Under the pieces are notes generated by a model, which saw only the letters and a program-made list of their open reading frames with translations, ran no database searches and was not told the DNA's origin. Shown here piece by piece: positions 47,501 to 55,527 of a stretch of 64,000 nucleotides of DNA. Every line of letters begins with the position of its first letter. Position 1 is the stretch's first letter. The stretch is from Agilicoccus flavus (GTDB lineage Bacteria; Actinomycetota; Actinomycetes; Actinomycetales; Dermatophilaceae). The stretch is taken from NCBI RefSeq assembly GCF_014857905.1, contig NZ_JACYXE010000004.1, positions 1 through 64,000 on the forward strand. The letters are read 5' to 3'. The position numbers were made by a program, and so were the translations under genes.

Positions 47501-48002
47501 TGTGGCCTTCCACGCGTGGATCGAGGCCTACTACCGTCGGCCCGGCGAACTCGACCTGCTCACGGCGTCGGACGAGCCCGGCGCCGACCCGGCCTCCTCG
47601 CCCGACGACGCCGAGCTCGACCGGATGCGCCGGCACTTCCTCGCCTCGCCGTGGGCCGACCGGTCGCCGCTCGACCTCGAGACGTCCGTCGAGACCGTCA
47701 TCGACGGCGTGCCGATCCGCGGCCGCCTCGACGCGGTCTTCCCCGATCGTGGCGGCGGCGTGGTCATCGTCGACTGGAAGACGGGTCGGGCACCCGCCGG
47801 GGGCGAACGAGACGCGCGTGCGTGGCAGCTCGGCCTGTACCGCTACGCCTACCGCCGGCTCACCGGCCTGCCCCCCGAGAAGGTGCGGGCCGTCTTCTTC
47901 CACGCCGCCGACGGGCGCACGGAGGAACCGCCGCTGCCGAGCGACGAGGAGTTGCAGGCCGCCCTCGCCGACCTGTTGAGGTTCGACGAGCGGTCGGGTT
48001 GA
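44547..48002 (+). CDS. adnB: Helicase-nuclease AdnB
   Basis: A 1151-residue partner of AdnA. The motor is complete: Q motif PTPEQRAVIE, Walker A GAGSGKTET (about 45-53), Ia TFTRKAAGEL, DFADQ, Walker B LLDEFQDTS (about 284-292), III VGDPHQSIYAWRG, V TVHAAKGLEWDHV, VI AFTRARRELH. The C-terminal nuclease domain (from about 950) has YLSASDVVALARNPG and the catalytic VIVDWKTGRAP (about 1071-1081). In mycobacteria the AdnB motor is the active translocase and the AdnA motor is supporting, in line with the degenerate box of AdnA here. GTG start overlaps the adnA TGA, so the two are made in step. Confidence 0.94.
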   Translation: MSAVGGPAPTPIGAGVVADALGLPAPTPEQRAVIEAPPESLLVVAGAGSGKTETMTSRVVWLVANGLLEPQQVLGLTFTRKAAGELGARISRRLARLADVGLWDPPDGDAGERPVVSTYHAYAGRLVAEHGMRIGVEPDARLLGQAAAWQLAHEAVLAYDGPMDDVEAAESTVTAAVVDLAGELAEHLVGIEDVDGLLGAIVDRIDALPARRGPGRGSALPAGVRALRARARDQRLLLPIVDAYARTKRRRDSLDFADQVAIAARLAQEVPAVAALERRRYAAVLLDEFQDTSEAQLRLLRALFAAPPGPGVPVMAVGDPHQSIYAWRGAGAGTLARFPALFGAGSRRVPTLALSTSWRNDTAVLDVANAVARPLREGSRVPVERLVARPGAGPGRVSAARYLTEEDEADAVARWARAAWDGAALRPPAPSAEDPADGAADPPPTATPPARPTGPVDPPSVAVLCRRRAQFPAVVEALQAHGLPVEVVGLGGLLTTPEVGDIVTVLTVVDHPTRGDALMRALTGARFGLGPADLDALGTWARELHRRRVAAAPAAVDPAGAGPADAPPRVAARVGPDEAPSLVEALEELPPSSWAGRDAQRLGETARGRLAELAGVLRALRASAYLPLSDLVLETERALGLDVELLSRPDVPAEAARVHVDALVEVAAEFSAAVDRPTLSGFLAWLEAAQTQERGLDLPVGTVSGHAVQVLTVHAAKGLEWDHVAVPGLVEGAFPSYRIGGSSVRGGEWAAAPPTDKGWITGLASLPYDLRGDAAELPRLPWRDVEDLADLEAALRDHAVQGGRRAVEEERRLAYVAFTRARRELHLSAHVWGTPTTPRPTSRFLADLVESPGRVETTTWAPMPPIDEPAVHPGGGRPTAAAWPPERADAAEDVVWAAARDVERAAPGTGRVPPTDVAAADLDRRIDALLAERARSTEKRGRAAGIDPGYLSASDVVALARNPGRFAAGLRRPVPEPPSAQVRAGVAFHAWIEAYYRRPGELDLLTASDEPGADPASSPDDAELDRMRRHFLASPWADRSPLDLETSVETVIDGVPIRGRLDAVFPDRGGGVVIVDWKTGRAPAGGERDARAWQLGLYRYAYRRLTGLPPEKVRAVFFHAADGRTEEPPLPSDEELQAALADLLRFDERSG

Positions 48003-48083
48003 CGCAGCCGAGGACCCGTCGCCCCACGTCGACCCCGCACGCCTCGAGTGCGTCGACCCGTCGATGGCCCTACCGGCCGCCGG

Positions 48084-49856
48084 TCAGCGGCGGGTTCGTG
48101 GGCCGCGTTCCGCCGCGGACAGGGGCGTGTCGCCCTGGGCCGGCCCGGCTGGCCTCGGCTCCCGGGTCGTCGGTGCGTGCGGCGACTCGAGCCGGTAGGC
48201 GCGATCCGCCGGGTTCTCCCGGCTGCGGCTCTGCTTCGTCCCGTCCGGCTCTCGTCGCGGGTCCGGATCCTCGTCGGCCTCGTCGGCCGCGGGCCCGGTG
48301 GCGGCCGGGGAGCCGGGATCGGACGCTCCGGGGGCATCCGGGTCCGGGTCACGCGGGGACGCGCCGCGCGGTGACACCGCGTCCGTATCCCCGCCGCCCG
48401 CATCGCCGCCGCCAGGATCCCCGTCCTCCGGATCCACGCCGCCGGAACGCCGACCCCCGGCGACCGGGGCGGGTGGCCCCTGGGCGTCGGTGGCGTGCCG
48501 ATCCGCGGCCTCCTCGACGCCGTCCTCCCCGATCGGGCCGCGCGCGGGGGAGGCGAGGCCGCCGACCGTCGTCGCGGAGGCCGGGGGGCCTTCGTCGTGA
48601 GGTGGGTCGCCCGCGTCGCCCGCGTCGCCCACGCCGGTCCCGCGCTGGTCGCGTCCGACGTCCGACGTGCCGGTGCGGGCGGTGTTCTCCCGGCGGGCGA
48701 TCTCGGAGGTGTCGACGAGCTGGGTCGCCAACGGGTCCTGCGGCCCGTCGCGATCGTCGTCGGACTGGTCGGACTGGTCGGCACGGGCAGGGCGGGCAGT
48801 GTCGTCGCCGCCGACCGCGACCCCGCCGACGGGCGACCCGGCGCGGTACCAACTCTCCTGCGCGGGAGAGGAGTCGAAGTCGAGCGGCAGACGGTCGGCC
48901 ACGGTGTGGGCCCGGTTGCCGCTCGTCCCCGGTGCGGAGACCAGGTCGTCGAGGGCCCGCAGGGACGCGGTCGCCGCGGTGACGTGCCGGCGATCCCCGA
49001 GGTTGCGGGCCGCGAGCAGGTCGGAGAGCAGTCGCAACTCGCCGAGGAGGCGGCAGCGGTCGACGAGGTGCGCGTCGGCGGGCTCGGACCGGGCGTCGCC
49101 GTAGGCCCGCAACACCGAGGCGAACGCCTCGGGGTCGGCCTTGGTGAACACCTCCGCGAGGTCTTCGGCCGGGTCGCCGACGTGGGCGCCCTCCCAGCTC
49201 GTCACGCCGACGACGGCGCAACGGGAGGCGTCGTCGGGGTCGTCGAACCGGAAGAGGACGTGGGACTCCTCGAGGCGGCCGTGCACCGCGGTCGGCGCGA
49301 ACCGCCACCACGACACGTCGTCGAGCATGCGCTCCCACCGGTTGAGCAGACCGGTCGGGACGAGTCCGGTGGCGGCCCCCCGGTCGACGTCGACCTGGCG
49401 TCGGGTCCGTAGCTGCGTCGCGTCGTAGTCGGGGACGTCGGCCTCCTCGTAGAGACGTCGGTCGATGTCGTGCACGGCCGCGACGGCCCGCCCGAGGTGG
49501 GTGGCCGGGCCCGGCCCGGGCGGCAGGGCCGCGAACGAGACGGGGTCGCCGGGGATGAGCGGGTAGACCACGGCGCGGCGGCCGTCGCGCAGCGACACCG
49601 CCCCCTGCGGTTCGGGCACCGCGAAGGGCAGGCGCGGCGCGAGCAGGTGCAGCAGATCCGCCGACTCGTCCTGCAGGGCGGCCGCGACCGCGTCACCCGG
49701 CAGCCGGACCACCCAGCGTCGACCCTCGTGGTCCTCGACGAAGGCCACCCGGAAGCGCTCGCCGACGCGGTCGGCGACCTCCTCGACGGCGACCGGACGC
49801 AGACCGGGGACCGCGGCGGCCGCCAGGGCGGCGAGATGATGGGATCGGCGACTCAC
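48084..49856 (-). CDS. Phosphotransferase-fold protein, likely catalytically dead, with long disordered tail
   Basis: A 590-residue protein. Residues 1-305 resemble the aminoglycoside/macrolide phosphotransferase fold: WVVRLPGDAVAAAL near the ATP lobe, then the position of the catalytic loop and the metal loop. But the HGD catalytic Asp reads VHGRLEESH (R at about residue 196), and the downstream magnesium Asp reads GVTSWEGAHVGDPAEDLA, with Ser in place of Asp. So phosphate transfer is doubtful. From about 310 to the end the chain is a 280-residue low-complexity Asp/Gly/Pro/Ser tail with no predicted fold. Similar nudC-neighbour genes in Micrococcales are usually called phosphotransferase. 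GTG start at 49856; diverges from nudC. Confidence 0.72.
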   Translation of the reverse strand: MSRRSHHLAALAAAAVPGLRPVAVEEVADRVGERFRVAFVEDHEGRRWVVRLPGDAVAAALQDESADLLHLLAPRLPFAVPEPQGAVSLRDGRRAVVYPLIPGDPVSFAALPPGPGPATHLGRAVAAVHDIDRRLYEEADVPDYDATQLRTRRQVDVDRGAATGLVPTGLLNRWERMLDDVSWWRFAPTAVHGRLEESHVLFRFDDPDDASRCAVVGVTSWEGAHVGDPAEDLAEVFTKADPEAFASVLRAYGDARSEPADAHLVDRCRLLGELRLLSDLLAARNLGDRRHVTAATASLRALDDLVSAPGTSGNRAHTVADRLPLDFDSSPAQESWYRAGSPVGGVAVGGDDTARPARADQSDQSDDDRDGPQDPLATQLVDTSEIARRENTARTGTSDVGRDQRGTGVGDAGDAGDPPHDEGPPASATTVGGLASPARGPIGEDGVEEAADRHATDAQGPPAPVAGGRRSGGVDPEDGDPGGGDAGGGDTDAVSPRGASPRDPDPDAPGASDPGSPAATGPAADEADEDPDPRREPDGTKQSRSRENPADRAYRLESPHAPTTREPRPAGPAQGDTPLSAAERGPRTRR

Positions 49857-50011
49857 CGGGCCACCGTATCCACCGCGGTCGCCGCGACCCCGCAGACTCC
49901 CCGCGCCTCCGGCGACCGCACGACACGGCGGCTCGCCCCCCGCCGCGGCCACCGAGCCGGGGCGGCGACCCGCGCGACCCGGCGTGCGGTCGCCGGGCCC
50001 CCGGGCGTCCG

Positions 50012-50017
50012 TAGGGT
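50012..50017 (+). promoter_or_regulatory. Putative -10 (TAGGGT) of nudC
   Basis: TAGGGT seven bases before the nudC ATG; the intervening GGAGCTC includes GGAG, so a ribosome site or leaderless start are both possible. Confidence 0.4.
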
Positions 50018-50024
50018 GGAGCTC

Positions 50025-50990
50025 ATGGCCGATCCGCGTTCCCCACGCCCCGCTCCCGGCCCGCTCGACCGCCGCGGGGTCGAGCGGGATGACCCAGACC
50101 TGCTGCCGCGCCTGCTCGCCGAACCGGGCACCCGCGTCGTCGAGCTGAGCGGCGGGCGAGCCCCCGTCGTGGAGTCGGGGGGTGAGGTCCGCGTCGTCGA
50201 CCGGGCGCCGGCCCCGGGCGACGAGGAGGCCCTCGCGTTCTTCCTCGGCCGGGAGAGCACCGACACCTCGGGCGCTGCCCACGTCGTCGTCGTCCTCCCG
50301 GCCGGACCGGACGGGCAGGACCCGACCGGGTCCGAGGTCACGCAGGAGGTGACGTGGCAGGGCATCCGCGACGTCGGGGCGGCGCTGGCCGACGGTGATC
50401 TCGACCGGCTCATGACCGGCGTCGCGCTCGCCAACTGGCACGCGTCGCACCCGCACTGCCCCCGCTGCGGCGCCCGGACCCATCCGGTGAACGCCGGCTG
50501 GGTCCGCCGCTGCGAGGCGGACGGGTCCGACCACTTCCCCCGCAGCGACCCGGCGGTCATCATGGCCGTCCTCGATCCCGACGACCGCCTGCTCCTCGCG
50601 CGCAACCCCGCCTGGCCCGCCGGGCGTCGCTCCGTCCTCGCCGGGTTCGTGGAACCCGGCGAACGCCTCGAGGAGGCCGTGGCCCGCGAGGTGGCCGAGG
50701 AGGTCGGGATCGTCGTCGGGGACGTCGCCTACGCAGGCAGCCAACCGTGGCCGTTCCCGGCCTCGCTCATGCTCGGCTTCACCGCCCGCGCCACCACCGG
50801 CGAGATCGTGTGCGACCCGGCCGAGATCGCCGAGGCCGACTGGTTCACGCGCGAGGAGCTCGCCACCGCCGTCGCCGACGGATCCCTGGGCCTGCCGGGC
50901 CGCACCTCGATCGCGCGCCGCCTCGTGGAGGGCTGGTACGGCACCCGGATCGTCCCGCCCGCCGAGGTCTCCTTCCACCGGCCGGACTGA
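50025..50990 (+). CDS. nudC: NAD+ diphosphatase / NAD-cap decapping enzyme NudC
   Basis: A 321-residue Nudix enzyme hydrolysing NAD(H) and removing NAD caps from RNA. The order is an N-terminal domain, a zinc-ribbon (HPHCPRCGARTHP, then RRCEADGSDHFPR) and the Nudix domain with the box GFVEPGERLEEAVAREVAEEVGI (cited core: EPGERLEEAVAREVAEEVG) and the NudC signature SQPWPFPASLM. Only three Cys of the zinc site are seen; the fourth position is Asp in EADG, as I recall for mycobacterial NudC. Neighbour of adnAB and the mycoredoxin, as with Rv3199c in M. tuberculosis. Confidence 0.93.
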   Translation: MADPRSPRPAPGPLDRRGVERDDPDLLPRLLAEPGTRVVELSGGRAPVVESGGEVRVVDRAPAPGDEEALAFFLGRESTDTSGAAHVVVVLPAGPDGQDPTGSEVTQEVTWQGIRDVGAALADGDLDRLMTGVALANWHASHPHCPRCGARTHPVNAGWVRRCEADGSDHFPRSDPAVIMAVLDPDDRLLLARNPAWPAGRRSVLAGFVEPGERLEEAVAREVAEEVGIVVGDVAYAGSQPWPFPASLMLGFTARATTGEIVCDPAEIAEADWFTREELATAVADGSLGLPGRTSIARRLVEGWYGTRIVPPAEVSFHRPD

Positions 50991-51152
50991 CGCCCGCGCG
51001 TGGTCCGAGCGTGTCGGGGTGCCGGGGCCCGTCGAGTCCCTCGGGGGCCCGGGGTTCGTCCAGGTCCCGGGCGTCGACGGCGTGACCCGCGGCTCGACCC
51101 GTATCGTCGTGGCCATGCCTATCGCCAGTCACCCCCACCGCGAGGGACGCGC

Positions 51153-52103
51153 ATGAGCGCCGGTCTCGTCGCCCTCCTCGACGACGTCGCCGCGCTGGCC
51201 AAGCTGGCCGCGGCCTCGGTCGACGACGTGGGAGCCGCCGCGGGTCGCGCCAGCGTCAAGGCGGCGGGCGTCGTCGTCGACGACGCGGCCGTCACGCCCC
51301 GCTACGTCACCGGGTTCACTCCCGACCGGGAACTGCCCGCGATCAAGAAGATCACCATCGGGTCACTGCGCAACAAGCTCGTCTTCATCCTCCCGGCCGC
51401 GCTGCTGCTCAGCCAGTTCGCGCCCTGGGCGCTCACGCCGCTGCTCATGCTCGGCGGCACGTACCTCAGCTACGAGGGCGCCGAGAAGATCTGGGAGAAG
51501 GTGTCCGGGCACTCCGCCGAGAACGCCGAGCCCGTCGCCATGCAGGGCGAGGACGCGGAGAAGCAGATGGTGAGCAGCGCCATCCGTACCGACTTCATCC
51601 TCTCCGCCGAGATCATGGTCATCGCCCTCAACGAGGTGGCCGCCGAGAGCATCTGGCGCCGCGCCGCCATCCTCGTCGTCGTCGCCTTCGTCATCACGAT
51701 CGGCGTCTACGGGTTCGTCGCGCTGCTCGTGAAGATGGACGACATCGGCCTGCACCTGTCGAAGCGGGACTCGGGCGCGGCCAAGCGGATCGGTCGGCTC
51801 CTCGTCCAGGGCATGCCCAAGGTGCTCGCGGCGCTCGGCATCGTGGGCACGGTCGCCATGCTCTGGGTCGGTGGCCATATCCTCCTCGACGGCGCGGCCA
51901 AGCTCGGTCTGGCCGCGCCCTACGAGCTCGTCCACCACGCCTCGGAGGCGGTCGCCCACGCGACCGGCGCGGTCGGCGGGGTCCTCGGGTGGTTCACCGG
52001 CACCGTCGCCTCGGCCCTGGCGGGCCTCGCCGTCGGGGCGATCGTCGTCGCGATCATGCATGTCGTGCCGAAGCGGTCGGGGCACGACGCGAAGACCCAC
52101 TGA
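51153..52103 (+). CDS. DUF808 (YedI-like) membrane protein
   Basis: A 316-residue polytopic membrane protein of the DUF808 family. MSAGLVALLDDVAALAKLAAASVDD at the start and AVTPRYVTGFTPDRELPAIKKI (residues 49-70) are diagnostic; then KIWEKVSGH and five hydrophobic segments between about 75 and 305, one around ILPAALLLSQFAPWALTPLL. E. coli YedI is also uncharacterised. No partner genes suggest a role. A weak ribosome site GAGGGACGC precedes the ATG. Ends in a short tandem repeat (CACTGACC) and a bidirectional hairpin. Confidence 0.85.
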   Translation: MSAGLVALLDDVAALAKLAAASVDDVGAAAGRASVKAAGVVVDDAAVTPRYVTGFTPDRELPAIKKITIGSLRNKLVFILPAALLLSQFAPWALTPLLMLGGTYLSYEGAEKIWEKVSGHSAENAEPVAMQGEDAEKQMVSSAIRTDFILSAEIMVIALNEVAAESIWRRAAILVVVAFVITIGVYGFVALLVKMDDIGLHLSKRDSGAAKRIGRLLVQGMPKVLAALGIVGTVAMLWVGGHILLDGAAKLGLAAPYELVHHASEAVAHATGAVGGVLGWFTGTVASALAGLAVGAIVVAIMHVVPKRSGHDAKTH

Positions 52104-52132
52104 CCCACTGACCGCACTGACCCACTGACCCA
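52098..52132 (+). repeat. Short tandem repeat at the DUF808 3' end
   Basis: Four partial copies of CACTGACC separated by one or two bases begin in the stop codon of the DUF808 gene. Probably replication slippage; no coding effect beyond the stop. Confidence 0.7.
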
Positions 52133-52184
52133 CCCGGTTCGCCGGGCCGGGCGTCCGGCAAACCGGGCGCCGACGAGTCGCCCC

Positions 52185-52221
52185 AGGACACCGCCCCGAG
52201 AGAATGGGGGCGGTGTCCTGC
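52185..52221. terminator. Perfect 14-bp bidirectional terminator
   Basis: CAGGACACCGCCCC pairs with GGGGCGGTGTCCTG, with the loop GAGAGAATG (with flanking G). It divides DUF808 from the convergent mycoredoxin gene. Confidence 0.85.
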
Positions 52222-52235
52222 GTGAGCGGGGGCGG

Positions 52236-52496
52236 TCAGGCGCGTCGGAGCGCCTCGTCCGGGTCGGGATTGGTCTCGACGCCGCCGTCGGCGAAGACGA
52301 CGGTGGGCACGACACGGTTGCCGTGATTGACGCTCTCGACCCAGGCGGCCGCCGCCGGGTCGCGCTCGACGTCGACGACGCGGGTGGGCAGGTCGGCCGC
52401 GGACGTCCGGCCGAGCAGCCGGGCACAGTACGGGCACCACGTCGTCGCGTAGACGGTGAGGGTGCCCGGCGCCGGGACGATGGGGTGCTCGCTCAT
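52236..52496 (-). CDS. Mycoredoxin-like glutaredoxin (CPYC)
   Basis: An 86-residue glutaredoxin-fold protein with active site WCPYC (residues 20-24), TVP-type cis-proline region VVPTVVF and the C-terminal GG of thioredoxin-fold proteins. In actinobacteria lacking glutathione these act as mycoredoxins, resolving protein-mycothiol mixed disulfides with mycothiol; mshB elsewhere in the window shows that this thiol is made. The position between nudC and uvrD2 is the same as for mycobacterial Rv3198A (recalled). AAGGAG lies before the ATG at 52496. Possible substrates include peroxiredoxins such as AhpE; AhpC here is served by AhpF. Confidence 0.88.
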   Translation of the reverse strand: MSEHPIVPAPGTLTVYATTWCPYCARLLGRTSAADLPTRVVDVERDPAAAAWVESVNHGNRVVPTVVFADGGVETNPDPDEALRRA

Positions 52497-52723
52497 GAGG
52501 CTCCTTGGAAGGACGAGAGGTCGTGGGCCGCGCAACCCCGGGGCGGCTTCCGGCATTCCCGGCGCCACCCCGGCCGGGCCGACGGAACGCCGGCGCCGGC
52601 GTCGCCCCGAGGCGCGCCTGCCCCGTCCACAGGCGAGCGGCGCGGCGCGGCGCCGTCGGCCGCGTCCACCCCCGTCGCCTCGGCCGCCGGGCGGCCGGAG
52701 CCCGGGTGAGAGGATCGGTGGCG

Positions 52724-54967
52724 ATGAGCGCGACACCTACCTCCGGATCCTCGGCCGACCCGCCGGGCGCGCCCCGCACACCGGCCGTGGGGGCGCCCCT
52801 CGACCCCGACGCGCTGCTCGCCGCGCTCGACGCCGACCAGCGCCGGGTGGCGGCCGACCCGTCGGGACCCATGTGCGTGCTCGCGGGCGCCGGCACGGGC
52901 AAGACGCGGGCCATCACCCACCGCATCGCCTACGGCGTCCACGCCGGCGTCTACGTGCCCCAGCGGGTCCTCGCGGTGACGTTCACCGCTCGCGCGGCGG
53001 GCGAGATGCGCACGCGGCTGCGCGGTCTGGGGGTGCGCGGGGTCCAGGCGCGCACGTTCCACGCGGCCGCGCTCCGCCAGTTGCACTACTTCTGGCCGCA
53101 GGCCGTCGGCGGGTCCGCCCCCGAGGTGCTGCCGTACAAGGCCCCGGTCGTCGCCGAGGCGGGGCACCGGCTCCGACTGCAGCTCGATCGGGCGGCCGTC
53201 CGCGACCTCGCCGCCGAGGTCGAGTGGGCCAAGGTCAACATGCTCACCCACGAGACGTACCCGGCCGCCGCGAGGGCGGCTCGCCGCGAGCCGCCCGGGC
53301 TCGACGTCACGGCCATGGCCCGCGTCATCGCCGAGTACGAGTCGGTGAAGACGGCGCGCGGCGTCATCGACTTCGAGGACGTGCTCCTGCTGCTCGTCGG
53401 GATCATGATCGACCGCGAGGACATCGCCGGCGTGATCCGCTCGCAGTACCGGCACTTCGTCGTCGACGAGTACCAGGACGTCAACGAGGTCCAGCAGCGC
53501 CTGCTCCAGCTGTGGCTGGGGGGGCGCGACGAGGTCTGCGTGGTCGGCGACCCGGCGCAGACGATCTACTCCTTCACGGGCGCCAGCCCGCGCCACCTGC
53601 TCGAGTTCACGACGACCCACCCGGGCGCGAGGACCGTCCGCCTGGAGCGCAACTACCGGTCCACCCCTCAGATCGTCGAGGTCTCCAACGCGGTGCTCTC
53701 GGGCCAGCGCGGGGCGATCCGGTCGCCCATCCGCCTGCGTGCCGTCGCCGACACTGGTCCGGCGCCGGAGCTCGTCGCCTATCCCGACGACGACGCCGAG
53801 GCGGCGGGGGTCGCGCAGCGCGTGCAGCGGCTCGTCGCCGGCGGGGTCGACCCCGCCGAGATCGCCGTGCTCTTCCGCACGAACGGGCAGTCCGAGGCGA
53901 TCGAGGCCGCGCTCGCCGACGTCGGCGTCCCCTACCTCGTCCGTGGCGGAGAGCGCTTCTTCGCCCGGTCGGAGGTCAAGAAGGGCATCGTCCTGCTGCG
54001 GGGCGCCGCCCGCAGCGACGACGGCTCGGTGCCGCTGCCCGATCTCGTCCGCGACGTGCTCACCGGCGCCGGCTGGCAGTCCACGCCCCCGGCCGGCCGC
54101 GGGGCGACGCGCGACGCGTGGGAGTCGCTGGCCGCCCTCGCGGCGCTCGCCGACGACCTCGCCGCGACGAACGGGAAGGCCCGGCTGCGCGACGTGGTCG
54201 CCGATCTCGACGAACGGATGGCGGCGCAGCACGCCCCGACCGTGCAGGGGGTGACGCTCGCGTCGCTGCACTCCGCCAAGGGCCTGGAGTGGGACGCCGT
54301 CTTCCTCGTCGGCTGCAGCGACGGGCTCATGCCGATCACCATGGCCGAGGGCCTGGAGGAGGTCGAGGAGGAGCGCAGGTTGCTCTACGTCGGCCTGACG
54401 CGCGCGCGGCGACACCTCACCCTGTCGTGGGCCGCCTCCCGCGCCTCGGGCGGCCGCGGCACCCGTCGCCCGTCGCGCTTCCTCGAGACCGCCCGCGCCC
54501 AGCTCGGCGACGGTGTCACCGCCGGTCGCGACGCCGGCGAGCGCTCCGCGTCGCCGGCCGGCGCCCGGGCCGCGGCGCCCCGCGGCCGGTCGGCCCGCCC
54601 CGCCCACTGCCGGGGGTGCGGCGCCGAGCTGACCAGCGCCGCGCAGCGCAAGACGGGTCGCTGCGACGACTGCCCGCCCGACTACGACGAGGCGACCTAC
54701 GAGCGCCTCCGGGAGTGGCGCGCCGCCGTCGCGAAGGCCTCGAAGATCCCCGCCTACGTCGTCTTCACCGACGCCACCCTGACCGCCGTCGCGCAGCGCG
54801 AACCGGCGGACGTGGTGAGCCTGCGGGCCGTCTCGGGGGTCGGCGAGCGCAAGGCCTCCCGCTACGGCGCGAGCGCCCTAGCGGTGCTCCGCGGCGCCGA
54901 CCCGCGGCAGGAAGCGGCCCGGTGGTGCGAGACCGCAGGGATCGCCGCGCCGAAGCCGCAGGAATAA
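52724..54967 (+). CDS. uvrD2: DNA helicase UvrD2
   Basis: A 747-residue SF1A helicase with a C-terminal zinc region and HRDC domain. Walker A is AGAGTGKTR (about 53-61), Ia TFTARAAGEMRTRL, Walker B VVDEYQDVN (about 245-253), III VGDPAQTIYSFTG, V SLHSAKGLEWDAV, VI YVGLTRARRHL. Residues about 628-650 hold four cysteines (HCRGCGAEL ... RCDDCP), the tetracysteine motif that links helicase to HRDC in mycobacterial UvrD2. The HRDC is at about 660-740 (VVSLRAVSGVGERKASRYG). In mycobacteria it is essential and unwinds DNA in repair and replication. Start ATG 52724 follows GAGAGGA at about nine bases. Confidence 0.94.
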   Translation: MSATPTSGSSADPPGAPRTPAVGAPLDPDALLAALDADQRRVAADPSGPMCVLAGAGTGKTRAITHRIAYGVHAGVYVPQRVLAVTFTARAAGEMRTRLRGLGVRGVQARTFHAAALRQLHYFWPQAVGGSAPEVLPYKAPVVAEAGHRLRLQLDRAAVRDLAAEVEWAKVNMLTHETYPAAARAARREPPGLDVTAMARVIAEYESVKTARGVIDFEDVLLLLVGIMIDREDIAGVIRSQYRHFVVDEYQDVNEVQQRLLQLWLGGRDEVCVVGDPAQTIYSFTGASPRHLLEFTTTHPGARTVRLERNYRSTPQIVEVSNAVLSGQRGAIRSPIRLRAVADTGPAPELVAYPDDDAEAAGVAQRVQRLVAGGVDPAEIAVLFRTNGQSEAIEAALADVGVPYLVRGGERFFARSEVKKGIVLLRGAARSDDGSVPLPDLVRDVLTGAGWQSTPPAGRGATRDAWESLAALAALADDLAATNGKARLRDVVADLDERMAAQHAPTVQGVTLASLHSAKGLEWDAVFLVGCSDGLMPITMAEGLEEVEEERRLLYVGLTRARRHLTLSWAASRASGGRGTRRPSRFLETARAQLGDGVTAGRDAGERSASPAGARAAAPRGRSARPAHCRGCGAELTSAAQRKTGRCDDCPPDYDEATYERLREWRAAVAKASKIPAYVVFTDATLTAVAQREPADVVSLRAVSGVGERKASRYGASALAVLRGADPRQEAARWCETAGIAAPKPQE

Positions 54968-55002
54968 AAGGATTGCGCCGCGCTCACCGCAAGGCCTAGC
55001 CT
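54961..55002 (+). promoter_or_regulatory. whiB7 promoter with WhiB7-type AT-rich element
   Basis: GGAATAAAAGGA (54961-54972) lies immediately upstream of TTGCGC (54973-54978, -35), then an 18-base spacer and TAGCCT (54997-55002, -10). WhiB7 is known to activate promoters with an AT-rich run directly next to the -35 hexamer, so the architecture indicates autoregulation. It overlaps the uvrD2 stop codon. Transcription would start about 55009. Confidence 0.7.
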
Positions 55003-55121
55003 GGTGATCGTCCTGGTCACGCGTCGTGCCCCGGCGCCGCGCATCACGTAGGTGGTGATCGGGGCGTATCGGTCCCACGACACGTGAGCGCCGAACGATC
55101 GAGACGGGAGGAGGAGCAGAC

Positions 55122-55358
55122 ATGGAGACGATCAACAGCATCATCGGCAGCGCGCAGCGGCGCGCCGGTCTCGCCGTCGCCCTCCGCGGTCTCGACCCCC
55201 GTGGCGGCATCGAGGCTCTCGGCGCCCGGGCGCTCGACTCGTCCGCGCCCACGGGTGGCGTCGTCACCCGTCTCCGCGGCCACGCCATGTCGTTCCCGCT
55301 GCCCTTCCCGTTCCACCCGAGTGGTTCCCTGCGTCCTTCGGCCGTCCACGTGAGCTGA
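55122..55358 (+). CDS. 78-residue upstream ORF in the whiB7 leader
   Basis: A 78-residue peptide with a very strong ribosome site (GGGAGGAGGAG, nine bases before the ATG). It starts METINSIIGSAQRRAGLAVAL and ends with a Pro/Phe-rich segment SFPLPFPFHPSG and RPSAVHVS. There is no recognisable domain; it is read as a leader peptide. The stop at 55356-55358 lies 17 bases before the attenuator hairpin. Actinobacterial whiB7 mRNAs carry such translated upstream ORFs: a ribosome slowed by an antibiotic shifts the leader fold and lets transcription continue. The length is longer than the usual short uORF, so an alternative is a real small protein. Confidence 0.65.
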   Translation: METINSIIGSAQRRAGLAVALRGLDPRGGIEALGARALDSSAPTGGVVTRLRGHAMSFPLPFPFHPSGSLRPSAVHVS

Positions 55359-55375
55359 CGTCGACCGCCTCATCA

Positions 55376-55404
55376 GGCCGCGGAACCCGTTCGGGTCCGC
55401 GGCC
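55376..55404 (+). terminator. Attenuator hairpin in the whiB7 leader
   Basis: GGCCGCGGAACCC (55376-55388) folds on GGGTCCGCGGCC (55393-55404) with one bulged base and loop GTTC, followed by TTCGTCGTCC. A competing pairing exists: GGTTCC (55323-55328) and GGCC (55340-55343) in the uORF can pair with GGAACC and GGCC of the first terminator arm, which would be an antiterminator. Located about 125 bases before the first whiB7 start. Confidence 0.65.
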
Positions 55405-55527
55405 TTCGTCGTCCCCGCCCCCGGCCCCGCCGGCCGGGCCGACGACGGCCCCGGGTCGGAACGGGAGGAACCCGCTCCCGACCCAGGACCTCCTCGCCGA
55501 GGCGACGTCGATTCGAAGGACCTCACC

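Noticed and set aside
52054-52926. Minus-strand frame extending the mycoredoxin region towards uvrD2
   Set aside because: It is out of frame with the mycoredoxin CPYC protein, which has a good ribosome site and correct length.
55084-55353. 89-residue plus-strand frame in the whiB7 leader in another phase
   Set aside because: It starts upstream at a GTG with a poor ribosome site and is Ser/Arg-rich, while the 78-residue frame at 55122 has a near-perfect ribosome site.
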